Positions 34,659 to 43,708 of a DNA stretch of 64,000 nucleotides are shown in pieces. Position 1 is the stretch's first letter. Each line of letters opens with the position of its first letter. Both the position numbers and the translations under genes were made by a program. A model generated the notes under the pieces. It was not told the DNA's origin. It did not search any database and worked only from the letters and a program-made list of their open reading frames with translations. The DNA is from CADEFQ01 sp050249415 (GTDB lineage Bacteria > Pseudomonadota > Gammaproteobacteria > Steroidobacterales > Steroidobacteraceae). The stretch lies in NCBI GenBank assembly GCA_050249415.1, contig JBFWQO010000002.1:124001-188000 (forward strand). The letters run 5' to 3'.

Positions 34659-35281
34659 AGGCGCTGATCCTCGGCCTCGACCTCGTCGGCACCTTCGTGT
34701 TCGCGCTCGCCGGCGCCACCGCCGGCGTACGCCGCCGCCTCGACATCTTCGGCGTGCTCGTGCTCTCGTTCGTCACGGCGAGTGCCGGCGGCGTCGCACG
34801 CGACCTCTTGATCGGTGCCGTGCCGCCGGCCGCGCTCGACGATTGGCGCTATGTCGCCACCGCGATGCTCGCGGGGCTCGTCACCTTCCTGTGGTACCCC
34901 ACCATCGAGCGCCTGCGCACGCCGGTGCGGATGTTCGATGCCGCGGGCCTCGCGCTGTTCGCCGTGGCGGGTGCGGGCAAGTCGCTCGAGTACGGCCTGC
35001 ACCCGCTGGCCGCGGCCTTGCTCGGCATGCTCACCGGCATCGGCGGTGGCATGCTGCGCGACATCCTGCTCGCCGAAGTGCCCGCGGTGCTGCGATCGGA
35101 TTTCTATGCCGTCGCGGCGCTCGCCGGCGCCGGCGTGGTCGTGATCGGCGCCGCGCTGTCGCTGCCGCAGGCGGCGACGGCGCTCGCGGGCGCGGCGCTG
35201 TGTTTCACGCTGCGCATGCTCGGGATCCGCTACGACTGGCACCTGCCGCGCGCCTGGTCGCGCGATCGGCGGCTGCCCTAG
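34655..35281 (+). CDS. TRIC/UPF0126-family channel membrane protein
   Basis: 208 residues with about seven transmembrane helices arranged as two repeats. Each repeat has the glycine-rich signature: TASAGGVARDLLIGAVPPAA and GIGGGMLRDILLAEVPAVL. Prokaryotic TRIC-type proteins conduct monovalent cations; some family members have been linked to glycine transport. It starts at GTG in a GTGA overlap with the previous gene. Confidence 0.88.
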   Translation: MKALILGLDLVGTFVFALAGATAGVRRRLDIFGVLVLSFVTASAGGVARDLLIGAVPPAALDDWRYVATAMLAGLVTFLWYPTIERLRTPVRMFDAAGLALFAVAGAGKSLEYGLHPLAAALLGMLTGIGGGMLRDILLAEVPAVLRSDFYAVAALAGAGVVVIGAALSLPQAATALAGAALCFTLRMLGIRYDWHLPRAWSRDRRLP

Positions 35282-35282
35282 T

Positions 35283-38200
35283 TCATTTCGCGAGGAACGC
35301 CGCGAGTTCGCCGATCGGCAGGGGGTGTGAGAGAAAGTAGCCCTGCGCGAAATCGATGCCGATCTTCCCGAGCGCGGCGAGCACCGCCTCGCTCTCGACG
35401 CGTTCGGCGACGGTCGCGATGCCGAGCGTGCGCCCGACCTGGCTGATCGCCTCGACCATGCTCCGGTCGACGGCGTCCTGCGCGACATTGGCGATGAAAT
35501 CGCCGTCGATCTTCAGGAAATCGACCGGCAGCGTCTTCAGGTAACGGAACGACGACAGGCCGCTGCCGAAATCGTCGAGCGAGAAGCGGCAGCCCCGCGC
35601 GCGCAGTTCCTGCATGAAATAGCTGGCGCTCTGCAGGTTGGCGACGGCCGCCGTTTCGGTGATCTCGAAGCACAGGCCGCGCGCGATCGCGTCGTCGTCG
35701 ATGCGGCCGAGCACGTAGTCGAGGAAGCCCTGGTCGTTGAGCGACGTGCCCGAGAGGTTGACCGCGAACAGCGGCGCCGCGCCCCGGTGCTCGCGCAGCA
35801 GGTCGACCGTGCGCTGCACGACCCAGCGGTCGATCATGCTCATCACGTTGTAGCGCTCGGCCGCGGGAATGAACTGGTTCGGGGGCACGATCTCGCCCCT
35901 GTCGTCGCGCAGGCGCACGGTCAGCTCGGCGAACGGTTGCGAGAGGGGCGCGGGCCCGATCGCACGGATCGTCTGGAAACACAGGTCGAGGCGCCCCTCG
36001 TCGACCGCGCGCGTGACCTGCGCGACCCAGTGCATCTCCCGGTGGCGCGTCGCGGTGCCGCCGCCGTCGTAGAGGTGGATGCGGTTGCGGCCCTGGTCCT
36101 TGGCCGAGTAGCAGGCGATGTCGGCGGCCGACAGCACGCTCGCCGCGCTTTCCGTCTCCGGGCCGATCTCGACGACGCCGATGCTCGCGCCGACCGAGAG
36201 GCTCGCCGAGCCCCAGACGAAGCGGTAGTCGCGCACGGCCTGGCGCACGCTCTCGGCGATCACGCCCGCCTGTTCGAGGGTGCAGTTGTCGAGCAGCACG
36301 CCGAACTCGTCGCCGCCGAGGCGCGCGATCGTGTCGGACGCGCGCACACGGGTCTGCAGGAGCCCCGTGATGTCGCGGATCAGCCGGTCGCCCGCCGGGT
36401 GGCCGCAGGTGTCGTTGACGAGCTTGAACTGGTCGAGGTCGACGTACAGCAACGCATGGCGCGTGCCACCCTGGCGCGCGGCCTGCACGGCCTCGTGCAG
36501 GCGGTTGTCGAACTCGCGGCGGTTGATCAGGCCGGTGAGCGCATCATGGCTCGCCTGGTAGGCGAGCGCCCGCTTCAGCCGCCGTTCCTTCGTGACGTCG
36601 TGGAACACGATCACCGCGCCGATGATCTTGCCGAGCCGATCGCGGATCGGCGAGGCGGAATCCTGGATGGCGATCGACAGGCCATTGCGGCTCGTCAGCA
36701 CGCTCTGTTCGCCCGGGCCCACCTGCTCGCCCGAGCGCAACGCGACGAGCACCGGGTTCTCGACCGGTGTGCGGGTCGCCTCATTGACGATCGACAGCAC
36801 GTCGCCGATCGGCCGGCCGCGCGCCTCGTCCACGGGCCAGCCGGTGAGAATCCCCGCGATCGGATTCAGGTAATCGATATTGCCTTCGGCATCGGTCGAG
36901 ATCACCGCGTCGCCGATCGACTGCAACGTGACCTGCGCGCGCTCCTTCTCGGCGAACATGGCCTGCTCGGCCTGCTTGCGCTCGGTGATGTCGGCGACCG
37001 TGCCTTCGTAGCCGATGATGTGGCCCGCCTCGTCGCGCATGGCATGCGCGCTCTCGAGCACCACGATCTGCTGGCCGTCGCGCCGGCGCAGGCGGAACTC
37101 GGCGTTCCTGATCTTGCCCTCGCCCTCGAGGCGTCGCGCGAACTCGGCGCGGTCGGCCGGGTACCAGTAGCACATCGAGGCGCTCGGCAACGCGTAGAGT
37201 TCCTCGGCCGAGTTGTAGCCGAGCATGCGCACGAACGCGGGGTTCACCGACAGCAGCCGCCCGTCGCGCGAGCTCTGGTACACGCCTTCCATGGCGTTCT
37301 CGAACAACTGGCGGAATTTGGCCTCGCTCGCGCGCAGCGCCGCATCGCTCGCGCGCCGCTCGATCGCGATGCCCGCGAGCTGCGCGGCATCCTCGAGCAG
37401 CTGCAGCTCGCCGCGATTCGGCAGCCCCACGTCCTGGCGATAGACGCCGAGCGCGCCGAGCACGCGGCCCGAGCCCGCCTTGATCGGCATCGACGCCGTC
37501 GAGCGCACGCCGCACTCGATCGCGACGGCGCGTCGCGACTGCCAGAACGGATCGTTGGCGAGATCGGCGACCAGCACCTGGCGGCCGAGGTACACGGATG
37601 CGGCGCACGAGCCGTTGCGGATGTCGACCGACGAGCCGTCGAGCACCGCGCGCAGCCGCTCGGGCAGCCGCGGCGCGATCAGGTCCTCGAACGAGCGGCC
37701 GTCGGGCGCGAGCACGCTGATCACGCAATGGCGGCGATCGCCGACCGATTCGACCATCTCCACGATCGAGGTCAGCACCGACACGAGCGGGGAATTGCCC
37801 GCGATGTGCTCGAGCACGGCGCGCTCGCCCCGGGCGATGCGCTGGGCGCGCTGGCGCTCGGTGATGTCGGTGATGCTGCCGCGGATGACCTGCCGCTGCG
37901 AATCCGGCAGGCGCACGAGGCGCACTTCACAGGGAATATCGTTGCCGAGTGCGTCGCGGTGCACCCACTCGAACGTCTGCGGCTCGCCCGCGAGCGCCCG
38001 CCCGATGTTGCCCCGGGCGGGGCCCTGCGACGGCAGGCCGTCGGCCTGCGCGGGCGGCGACAGCTGCTCGGGGCCGGCGGCGAGCAGCTGCTCGCGCGTC
38101 ATCTTGAAGAAGCGCTCGGCGTTCTCGTTGACGTCGATGAAGCGCAGCGTGTCGGCGTCGATCACGACGATCGCTTCGGGCGCGTGATCGACGAGCGTGC

Positions 38201-38924
38201 GGTAACGCGCCTCGCTCTCCCGCAGTGCACTCTCGGACTGGCGCCGCTCGGTCGCATCGCGCACGCACACGACGAACAGCTCACGGCGATTGATCCGCGC
38301 GCGGCTGACCGCCATGTCGACCGGGATCGCGCTGCCGTCCTTGTGCCGCGCCCAGGCCTCGCTCGCCGCGAGGTCGATGTGCGTATCCTCGCTGCTCGCG
38401 GCGAGCCGGCGCAGCCCCGCCACGACGCTCGCATGCTGCTCGGCCAGCGCAGGCAGCAGCAGGTCGATGCGCCGCCCGATCACTTCGGTTTGCGAGTAGC
38501 CGAACACACGCTCGCCGGTCGGATTGAACGACTCGATCGCCCCGTCGCCGTCGACGGTGATCACGACATCCTTGATGTTGTCGAGGATCAGCTGCAGGTG
38601 GCCGCTCGACTGCTCGGTGATTTCGCGCGTGAGCGAACGCGCCTCGTCCGACATGAGCTGCATCGAGCGCACGATGCCGCGGCGCTCCTCGTCGACCTGC
38701 TCGTAGTAATCGCTCACCACGGCGAGCAGCGCGCGCAGATCGACGTCGCGCTCCGTCCCGGTGCGCAGCTGCTCGACCTGGCGGCGCAGCTGCGGGTGCA
38801 CGTCGCGCAGGAAGGCATCGACCGCCGGCGCGGGGACGGCGCCCGTGCGCACGACGGTCGTGGTCGCGTCCAGTTCCTTGCTCCGGAGCACCGGGGCCGA
38901 ATTTGACATAATGTCAGTCGCCAT
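35283..38924 (-). CDS. PAS-GAF-PAS-GGDEF-EAL cyclic di-GMP signalling protein
   Basis: A 1213-residue cytosolic sensor: N-terminal helical region (to about 105), two PAS domains, a GAF domain (about 360-515), two more PAS domains, GGDEF and EAL. The cyclase site is intact (RLGGDEFGVLL) with an RxxD inhibitory site at the correct distance (RASD). The EAL domain keeps NLSGTSL, EITETAAV, LDDFGSGLSS, FLKIDGDF and QGYFLSHPLP, but the signature itself reads AELTVRL rather than EALxR. Phosphodiesterase or dual activity is likely but not certain. TATGAT 11 nt before the ATG suggests a very short leader. Confidence 0.93.
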   Translation of the reverse strand: MATDIMSNSAPVLRSKELDATTTVVRTGAVPAPAVDAFLRDVHPQLRRQVEQLRTGTERDVDLRALLAVVSDYYEQVDEERRGIVRSMQLMSDEARSLTREITEQSSGHLQLILDNIKDVVITVDGDGAIESFNPTGERVFGYSQTEVIGRRIDLLLPALAEQHASVVAGLRRLAASSEDTHIDLAASEAWARHKDGSAIPVDMAVSRARINRRELFVVCVRDATERRQSESALRESEARYRTLVDHAPEAIVVIDADTLRFIDVNENAERFFKMTREQLLAAGPEQLSPPAQADGLPSQGPARGNIGRALAGEPQTFEWVHRDALGNDIPCEVRLVRLPDSQRQVIRGSITDITERQRAQRIARGERAVLEHIAGNSPLVSVLTSIVEMVESVGDRRHCVISVLAPDGRSFEDLIAPRLPERLRAVLDGSSVDIRNGSCAASVYLGRQVLVADLANDPFWQSRRAVAIECGVRSTASMPIKAGSGRVLGALGVYRQDVGLPNRGELQLLEDAAQLAGIAIERRASDAALRASEAKFRQLFENAMEGVYQSSRDGRLLSVNPAFVRMLGYNSAEELYALPSASMCYWYPADRAEFARRLEGEGKIRNAEFRLRRRDGQQIVVLESAHAMRDEAGHIIGYEGTVADITERKQAEQAMFAEKERAQVTLQSIGDAVISTDAEGNIDYLNPIAGILTGWPVDEARGRPIGDVLSIVNEATRTPVENPVLVALRSGEQVGPGEQSVLTSRNGLSIAIQDSASPIRDRLGKIIGAVIVFHDVTKERRLKRALAYQASHDALTGLINRREFDNRLHEAVQAARQGGTRHALLYVDLDQFKLVNDTCGHPAGDRLIRDITGLLQTRVRASDTIARLGGDEFGVLLDNCTLEQAGVIAESVRQAVRDYRFVWGSASLSVGASIGVVEIGPETESAASVLSAADIACYSAKDQGRNRIHLYDGGGTATRHREMHWVAQVTRAVDEGRLDLCFQTIRAIGPAPLSQPFAELTVRLRDDRGEIVPPNQFIPAAERYNVMSMIDRWVVQRTVDLLREHRGAAPLFAVNLSGTSLNDQGFLDYVLGRIDDDAIARGLCFEITETAAVANLQSASYFMQELRARGCRFSLDDFGSGLSSFRYLKTLPVDFLKIDGDFIANVAQDAVDRSMVEAISQVGRTLGIATVAERVESEAVLAALGKIGIDFAQGYFLSHPLPIGELAAFLAK

Positions 38925-39019
38925 CCATATGAAAAATCATAGGGGTGGCCGCGTCACCGGCGCGTGACCTGCCTCGCGATTTCACATTAATGGCGCCGCG
39001 CGGGCCGCGATCGGGCGCG

Positions 39020-39547
39020 TCAGTCGGTCTTTGCGGCGGGCGTTTCGGGCTTGAGTTCGGCGGGCGTGACGCCCTCGCCGACGATGATGGGAATCGCAAA
39101 AGTGCGGGTGACCGACGACTTGTCGGTATCGACGAGCGCCACCGCCGACAGCGAGAAAATGCCGTCGCGCGCCGGCACGATCGTGACGCGATGGATGAGC
39201 GGCACGCCGGCCTCGGCGCCGGGCGGTACGCGCATCTCCTGGCCCGCGGTGATCGTGAGGCCGTCGGTGTTCTGCACGATCACGCGGATGGTCGCGGACC
39301 GGTCGAGCGGGATCACGGCGAGGTCGATGTCGAGGGCTCTCCCCGGTTCCGGCCGCGACGTCAACGCGAACTTGAGATCGACGGCGGCGGCCGATTTGCT
39401 GCCGGACACGGCCGACACCATGTCGGGCGACAGCGGCGCCTTGCGCGGCGCCGTCGAGGTCGCGGGCGTGGGGGCGGCGTCGGGCACGCGGTTGCATGCG
39501 CCGAGGCACATGAGCGCGAGCAGCGTTCCAACGACCCTGTAGGACAT
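39020..39547 (-). CDS. Putative lipoprotein of unknown function
   Basis: 175 residues with lipobox LMCLGAC near residue 18. The mature part is beta-rich (LDIDLAVIPLDRSATIRVIV, RVTIVPARDGIFSLSAVALV), resembling an immunoglobulin-like fold. The ATG at 39547 follows a G-rich Shine-Dalgarno. Not recognised further; it sits alone between the c-di-GMP protein and srkA on the minus strand. Confidence 0.65.
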   Translation of the reverse strand: MSYRVVGTLLALMCLGACNRVPDAAPTPATSTAPRKAPLSPDMVSAVSGSKSAAAVDLKFALTSRPEPGRALDIDLAVIPLDRSATIRVIVQNTDGLTITAGQEMRVPPGAEAGVPLIHRVTIVPARDGIFSLSAVALVDTDKSSVTRTFAIPIIVGEGVTPAELKPETPAAKTD

Positions 39548-39599
39548 GCGAAAACCCGCCCCCTCGAACTGCGCGCACGTTATCACAGGCACCCGGCGA

Positions 39600-40586
39600 T
39601 CACATCGCGAGGAGCGGCGGCTCGTCGATCGCCGAGCGCTGCTCGAGCAGGTCGAGGATGTGCCGTTCCCAGTAGCGCCGCTCGCCGAACCACGGGAAGG
39701 CCCGCGGAAACGCCGGATCGTCCCAGCGGTGCGCGAGCCACGCCGTGTGGTGGATCATGCGCAGGGCACGCAGCGGCTCGACGAGACGCAGTTCGCGATA
39801 ATCGAAGTCGGCGAACTCCCCGTAGCCCGCCGCGAGCGCTTCCCAGGCGCGGCGCGCGTCCGCACCGCCCGGGAGCAGCATCCACAGGTCCTGGACGGCC
39901 GGGCCGCTCATGCAATCGTCGAGATCGACGAATACCGGCCCCTGCTCGCCCCACAGCAGGTTGCCGAGGTGGCAGTCGCCGTGCAGCCGGATCGCCGCCA
40001 CGCCGGCGGCCGCGTCCCAATCGCGCTCGACCGCCGCGAGGATCTCGGCCGAGACCTCCGCATAGCGATCCTCGAGTTCGGGCGGCACGTGGCCGCTGGC
40101 GAGCGCCTGCGCGCGCGCGGCGACGCCGAGCCGCTCGGGCGTCAACGCCGGTCGCACGCGAAAGCGGCGCACCGCGCCGACCGCGTGCAGCCGCCCGAGC
40201 GTGCGGCCGAGCAGCGCGAAATCCGCGTCCGAATCGAGCTCCGCACCGCGCCCGCCGAGCCACGGGAAGAGCGCGAAACGGAACTCCCCGTGCCTGAGGA
40301 GCGTCGCGCCGTCGAACGCGAGCGGCACGGCCACCGCGAGGTCGCGATCCGCGAGTTCGCGTGCAAAGTCATGTTCCTCGACGATCTGCTCGTCGGACCA
40401 CCGCCGGGCCCGGTAGAATTTCGCGACGAGCGGCGCCCCTTGCGTGGTGCCCACCCGGTATACGCGGTTCTCGTAACTGTTGAGGGCGAACAGCCGCCCG
40501 TCGACGTCGATGCCGCGAGCGGCCACCGCGTCGAGCACGAGGTCCGGGGTCAGGTTCGCAAACGGAGTCGGGGATACATGGGACAT
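39600..40586 (-). CDS. srkA: Stress-response Ser/Thr kinase SrkA (YihE/RdoA)
   Basis: A 328-residue kinase of the choline/aminoglycoside-kinase fold. Motifs: NSYENRVYRVG, catalytic loop RLHGDCHLGNLLW, and metal site FVDLDDCMSGPAVQDLWML. SrkA counters stress-induced death in known bacteria. The ATG lies 6 nt from TAGAAT. Its start overlaps the galE start by 9 bp head-to-head, so the two promoters must lie inside each other's genes. Confidence 0.93.
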   Translation of the reverse strand: MSHVSPTPFANLTPDLVLDAVAARGIDVDGRLFALNSYENRVYRVGTTQGAPLVAKFYRARRWSDEQIVEEHDFARELADRDLAVAVPLAFDGATLLRHGEFRFALFPWLGGRGAELDSDADFALLGRTLGRLHAVGAVRRFRVRPALTPERLGVAARAQALASGHVPPELEDRYAEVSAEILAAVERDWDAAAGVAAIRLHGDCHLGNLLWGEQGPVFVDLDDCMSGPAVQDLWMLLPGGADARRAWEALAAGYGEFADFDYRELRLVEPLRALRMIHHTAWLAHRWDDPAFPRAFPWFGERRYWERHILDLLEQRSAIDEPPLLAM

Positions 40587-41573
40587 CGGGGAATTCTAGT
40601 CACCGGCGGGGCCGGTTACATCGGCAGTCATACGGCGCTGCTGCTGCGCGAGCGCGGCGAGCGGGTCGTCGTGCTCGACAACCTCGCGACCGGCTTTCGC
40701 GAAGCGGTGCTCGACACGCCGTTCGTCCTCGGCGACGTCGGCGACAGCGCGCTCGTACGCGGCGTGCTCGCCGGGCACGACATCGACACCGTGCTGCATT
40801 TCGCGGCCCACACGATCGTGCCCGAATCGGTCGCGGACCCCCTGAAGTACTACCGCAACAACACCTGCGCGACGCGCGCCCTGCTCGAGACCTGTGCGGG
40901 CGCGGGTATCGGGCAGTTCGTCTTCTCGTCGACCGCGGCCGTGTACGGGATCCCGGCCGGCGCCTACGCGGACGAGACGACCCCGACCGCGCCGATCAAC
41001 CCCTACGGCACCTCGAAGCTGATGTCCGAGTGGATGCTGCGCGACCTCGCCGCGGCATCGGCGCTGCGCTACGTCGCGCTGCGCTACTTCAACGTGGCCG
41101 GTTCCGACCCGAAGGGGCGCATCGGCCAGTCGACCCGGCAGGCGACTCTGCTCGTGAAAGTGGCGTGCGAGTCGGCCGTCGGCAAGCGCCCCCACGTCTC
41201 GATCTTCGGCACCGATTACGCGACCCCCGACGGCACGGGCGTGCGCGACTACATCCACGTCGAGGACCTCGCGCGCGCGCACCTCGACGCACTCGATTAC
41301 CTGCGCGCCGGCGGCCGTTCCGAAACGCTCAATTGCGGCTACGGCCACGGCTACAGCGTGCGCGAGGTGCTCGCGAGCGTCGCGCGCATCTCGGGGCGCA
41401 CGCTCGCTGTGCGGGAGGAGCCGCGCCGCGCGGGCGACCCGCCGCAGCTGATCGCACGCGCCGATCGGATCCGCAAGCTTCTCGGCTGGCGCCCCGCCCT
41501 CGACGACCTCGATGCGATCGTCGGCACGACGCTCGCCTGGGAGCGTCGGCTGATCGAGACACCCTGGGGCTGA
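40578..41573 (+). CDS. galE: UDP-glucose 4-epimerase
   Basis: 331-residue short-chain dehydrogenase/reductase: NAD-binding TGGAGYIGS, catalytic SSTAAVYG and YGTSK, and RYFNVAGSDPKGRIGQ typical of GalE. Interconverts UDP-glucose and UDP-galactose for surface glycans. The ATG at 40578 is preceded by GGGGAT. Confidence 0.95.
   Translation: MGHRGILVTGGAGYIGSHTALLLRERGERVVVLDNLATGFREAVLDTPFVLGDVGDSALVRGVLAGHDIDTVLHFAAHTIVPESVADPLKYYRNNTCATRALLETCAGAGIGQFVFSSTAAVYGIPAGAYADETTPTAPINPYGTSKLMSEWMLRDLAAASALRYVALRYFNVAGSDPKGRIGQSTRQATLLVKVACESAVGKRPHVSIFGTDYATPDGTGVRDYIHVEDLARAHLDALDYLRAGGRSETLNCGYGHGYSVREVLASVARISGRTLAVREEPRRAGDPPQLIARADRIRKLLGWRPALDDLDAIVGTTLAWERRLIETPWG
40593..40598 (-). promoter_or_regulatory. 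Candidate -10 element of srkA (leaderless layout)
   Basis: TAGAAT on the minus strand inside the first codons of galE, exactly 6 nt before the srkA ATG. Confidence 0.5.
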
Positions 41574-41604
41574 GGCGGGCGCGGCGCGCGGCAGGCGCAC
41601 GGGA

Positions 41605-41610
41605 TAGAAT
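41605..41610 (+). promoter_or_regulatory. Candidate -10 element of glrK (leaderless layout)
   Basis: TAGAAT, 6 nt, then ATG at 41617. No Shine-Dalgarno. Confidence 0.5.
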
Positions 41611-41616
41611 GTCCGG

Positions 41617-43083
41617 ATGCGTTGGGCCCGTCCCAAATCCCTCTCCAGCCTCATGCTGCTCGGGCTCGCGCTCATCGCGATTCCGCTGCTCGTGGCCGTG
41701 CTGAACGCGGCGCTGCAGATGCGCGAGATCGCCGCGACCAGCGAGAAGCTGGTCGTCGAGAGCGTGCGCGCCACGCGCGCCACGCAGGAGCTCTTTGCCG
41801 AGATCGCGGCGGTGGAGCGCGGCACCCGCGTCTACCAGGTGCTGCGGGACCCGCAGCTCACCGAATCGATCACCCGCAGCGAGTCGCGCCTCACGGCGAC
41901 GCGCGGCGAACTCGATCGCCATCTGCGCGGGCCCGAGGCGACGAAGGCGCTCGCCGAACTCGCGGCGGCCCAGCGCGAGCTGCGCGAGCGGCTCGCGCAA
42001 CCCTCGCCCACCGACGCCACCTTCGCCTCGCTCCTCGGGCTCCTCGACCTGATGCAGGACGCGGCGTCGCGCATCGCGGCGACCGGCAATGCGCAGATCG
42101 ATGCCGAGCTCACCGAACTGCGCGAGCAGACCCGGCGCGCCCAGCGCCGGCTGCTGGTGCAGAGCTCGCTGCTCGTGCCGCTGTCGCTCGTCGCGATCCT
42201 CGCCCTCACCCTGTCGATCGGCCGGCCGCTGCGGCAGATCGACCGCGCGATCAGCGAGCTCGGGCGCGGCACCTTCACACATGCGATCGCGGTATCGGGC
42301 CCGCGCGACCTCGAGCGCCTCGGCCACCAGCTCGAATGGCTGCGCGTGCGCCTGCTCGAACTCGCGCAGGAGCGCAACCGCTTTCTGCGGCACATGTCGC
42401 ATGAGCTCAAGACGCCGCTCGCCAACATCCGCGAGGGCACGGAACTGCTGATGGACGGCGCGGTCGGCGAACTCGACGGCGGGCAGCGCGAAGTCACGGC
42501 GATCCTGCGGGAGAACGGCATCAAGCTGCAGCGCCTGATCGAGAACCTGCTGTCCTTCAGCGCCTGGCAGAGCCAGAGCGCCACGCTCGACGTGAGCGAG
42601 TTTCGCCTCCGGCCGCTCGTCAAGCAGGTGCTCGAGAACCAGCAGCTCACGCTCCTCTCGCAGCGCGCACGGCTCGACGTGCACATCGACGACCTCGTGC
42701 TCCTCGCCGATCGCAGCAAGCTGCGCCTGATCCTCGAGAACCTGCTGTCGAATGCGATCAAGTACTCGCCGAAAGGCGGCGCCATCCACCTGCACGCGCG
42801 CGCCCACGGCGAGAACTGGCAGCTCGATGTCGCCGACAGCGGCGTCGGCATACCGCTGGATGAGCGCGCGCGCATCTTCGATGCGTTCTACACCGGCCAG
42901 CGCGTGCCCGGCGGCCACGTGAAGGGTACCGGCATCGGTCTTTCCGTGGTGCTCGAGTTCGTGAACGCCCACGGCGGCATGATCGAGATCGTCGACGGCG
43001 AGTATCCCGGTGCGCACTTCTGCGTGCGCTTGCCGCAACGCGCGGCGCAGACCGACACGACGGAGCAGGCCCATGCCGCGTAG
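41617..43083 (+). CDS. glrK: Sensor histidine kinase, GlrK/QseE-like
   Basis: 488 residues: TM1 about 12-32, periplasmic helical four-helix sensor, TM2 about 180-200, HAMP, phosphoacceptor in RHMSHELKTPLANIREG, ATPase motifs NLLSNAIKYS, DSGVGIPL and GTGIGLSVV. First gene of a glrK-qseG-glrR type operon, which in enterobacteria senses envelope state. Confidence 0.92.
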   Translation: MRWARPKSLSSLMLLGLALIAIPLLVAVLNAALQMREIAATSEKLVVESVRATRATQELFAEIAAVERGTRVYQVLRDPQLTESITRSESRLTATRGELDRHLRGPEATKALAELAAAQRELRERLAQPSPTDATFASLLGLLDLMQDAASRIAATGNAQIDAELTELREQTRRAQRRLLVQSSLLVPLSLVAILALTLSIGRPLRQIDRAISELGRGTFTHAIAVSGPRDLERLGHQLEWLRVRLLELAQERNRFLRHMSHELKTPLANIREGTELLMDGAVGELDGGQREVTAILRENGIKLQRLIENLLSFSAWQSQSATLDVSEFRLRPLVKQVLENQQLTLLSQRARLDVHIDDLVLLADRSKLRLILENLLSNAIKYSPKGGAIHLHARAHGENWQLDVADSGVGIPLDERARIFDAFYTGQRVPGGHVKGTGIGLSVVLEFVNAHGGMIEIVDGEYPGAHFCVRLPQRAAQTDTTEQAHAA

Positions 43084-43708
43084 CGCCGTCAATGCCGGTG
43101 CAACGGTGGCGGCCGCGACGCTGCTGCTCGCGGGCTGCGGCTCGCTCGACGGTCTCGCCGGGCGCAGCCCCCCGCCCGCCCCCGTCGTCGATCGCGCGCA
43201 GGCGCAGGCGATGCTCGTCTCGGGCCACCTCGAGGTCCTGCAACGCCTCCTCTCGAGCCGGCCCGCCGAACAGGCGGAGATCGTCGCGGCCGCGAAGCGC
43301 GATTTCGAGGAAGCCGCGACACCCAGCCGCCAGCTGCGCTATGCACTGGTCCTCGCCACGCCCGGCCATGCCTCGACCGACACGGCCGAGGCCGAGCGCT
43401 TGCTGCGCGAGCTCACCGCCACCCCCGAATCGCTCGTGCCCGCCGAGCGCGCGCTCGCGCGGCTCGAACTCTCGCAGCTCGAGCGCCAGTCGCTCCTCGC
43501 CGCCGAGAACCGTCGCCTGCAGGCCGCGGTCGATCGCGCCGAGCGCGACCGCAATACCACTGCGAGCCGGCGATTGCAGGCCGAGCTCGAGGAGAATGCG
43601 CGCTTGCGGCGCGCGCTCGAGGACGCCCAGCAGAAGCTCGACGCGATCGCCAACATCGAACGCACGATCACCGAACGCAAGCCCCAGCCCGAAGGACGCA
43701 CGCCATGA
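43073..43708 (+). CDS. qseG: QseG-like outer-membrane lipoprotein
   Basis: 211 residues with lipobox LLLAGC (about residue 17), then an alpha-helical protein with a long C-terminal coiled coil (about 135-205). In enterobacteria QseG interacts with the QseE/GlrK sensor. It overlaps glrK by 11 bp and glrR by 4 bp (ATGA). The match rests on position, lipobox and helical character more than on sequence. Confidence 0.75.
   Translation: MPRSAVNAGATVAAATLLLAGCGSLDGLAGRSPPPAPVVDRAQAQAMLVSGHLEVLQRLLSSRPAEQAEIVAAAKRDFEEAATPSRQLRYALVLATPGHASTDTAEAERLLRELTATPESLVPAERALARLELSQLERQSLLAAENRRLQAAVDRAERDRNTTASRRLQAELEENARLRRALEDAQQKLDAIANIERTITERKPQPEGRTP

Noticed and set aside
35787..38906. A 1039-codon open frame on the plus strand opposite the PAS/GGDEF/EAL gene
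   Set aside because: It is the antisense shadow of a clear multidomain gene. High GC content leaves opposite frames open. Its translation is Arg/Ala-rich low-complexity sequence without motifs.
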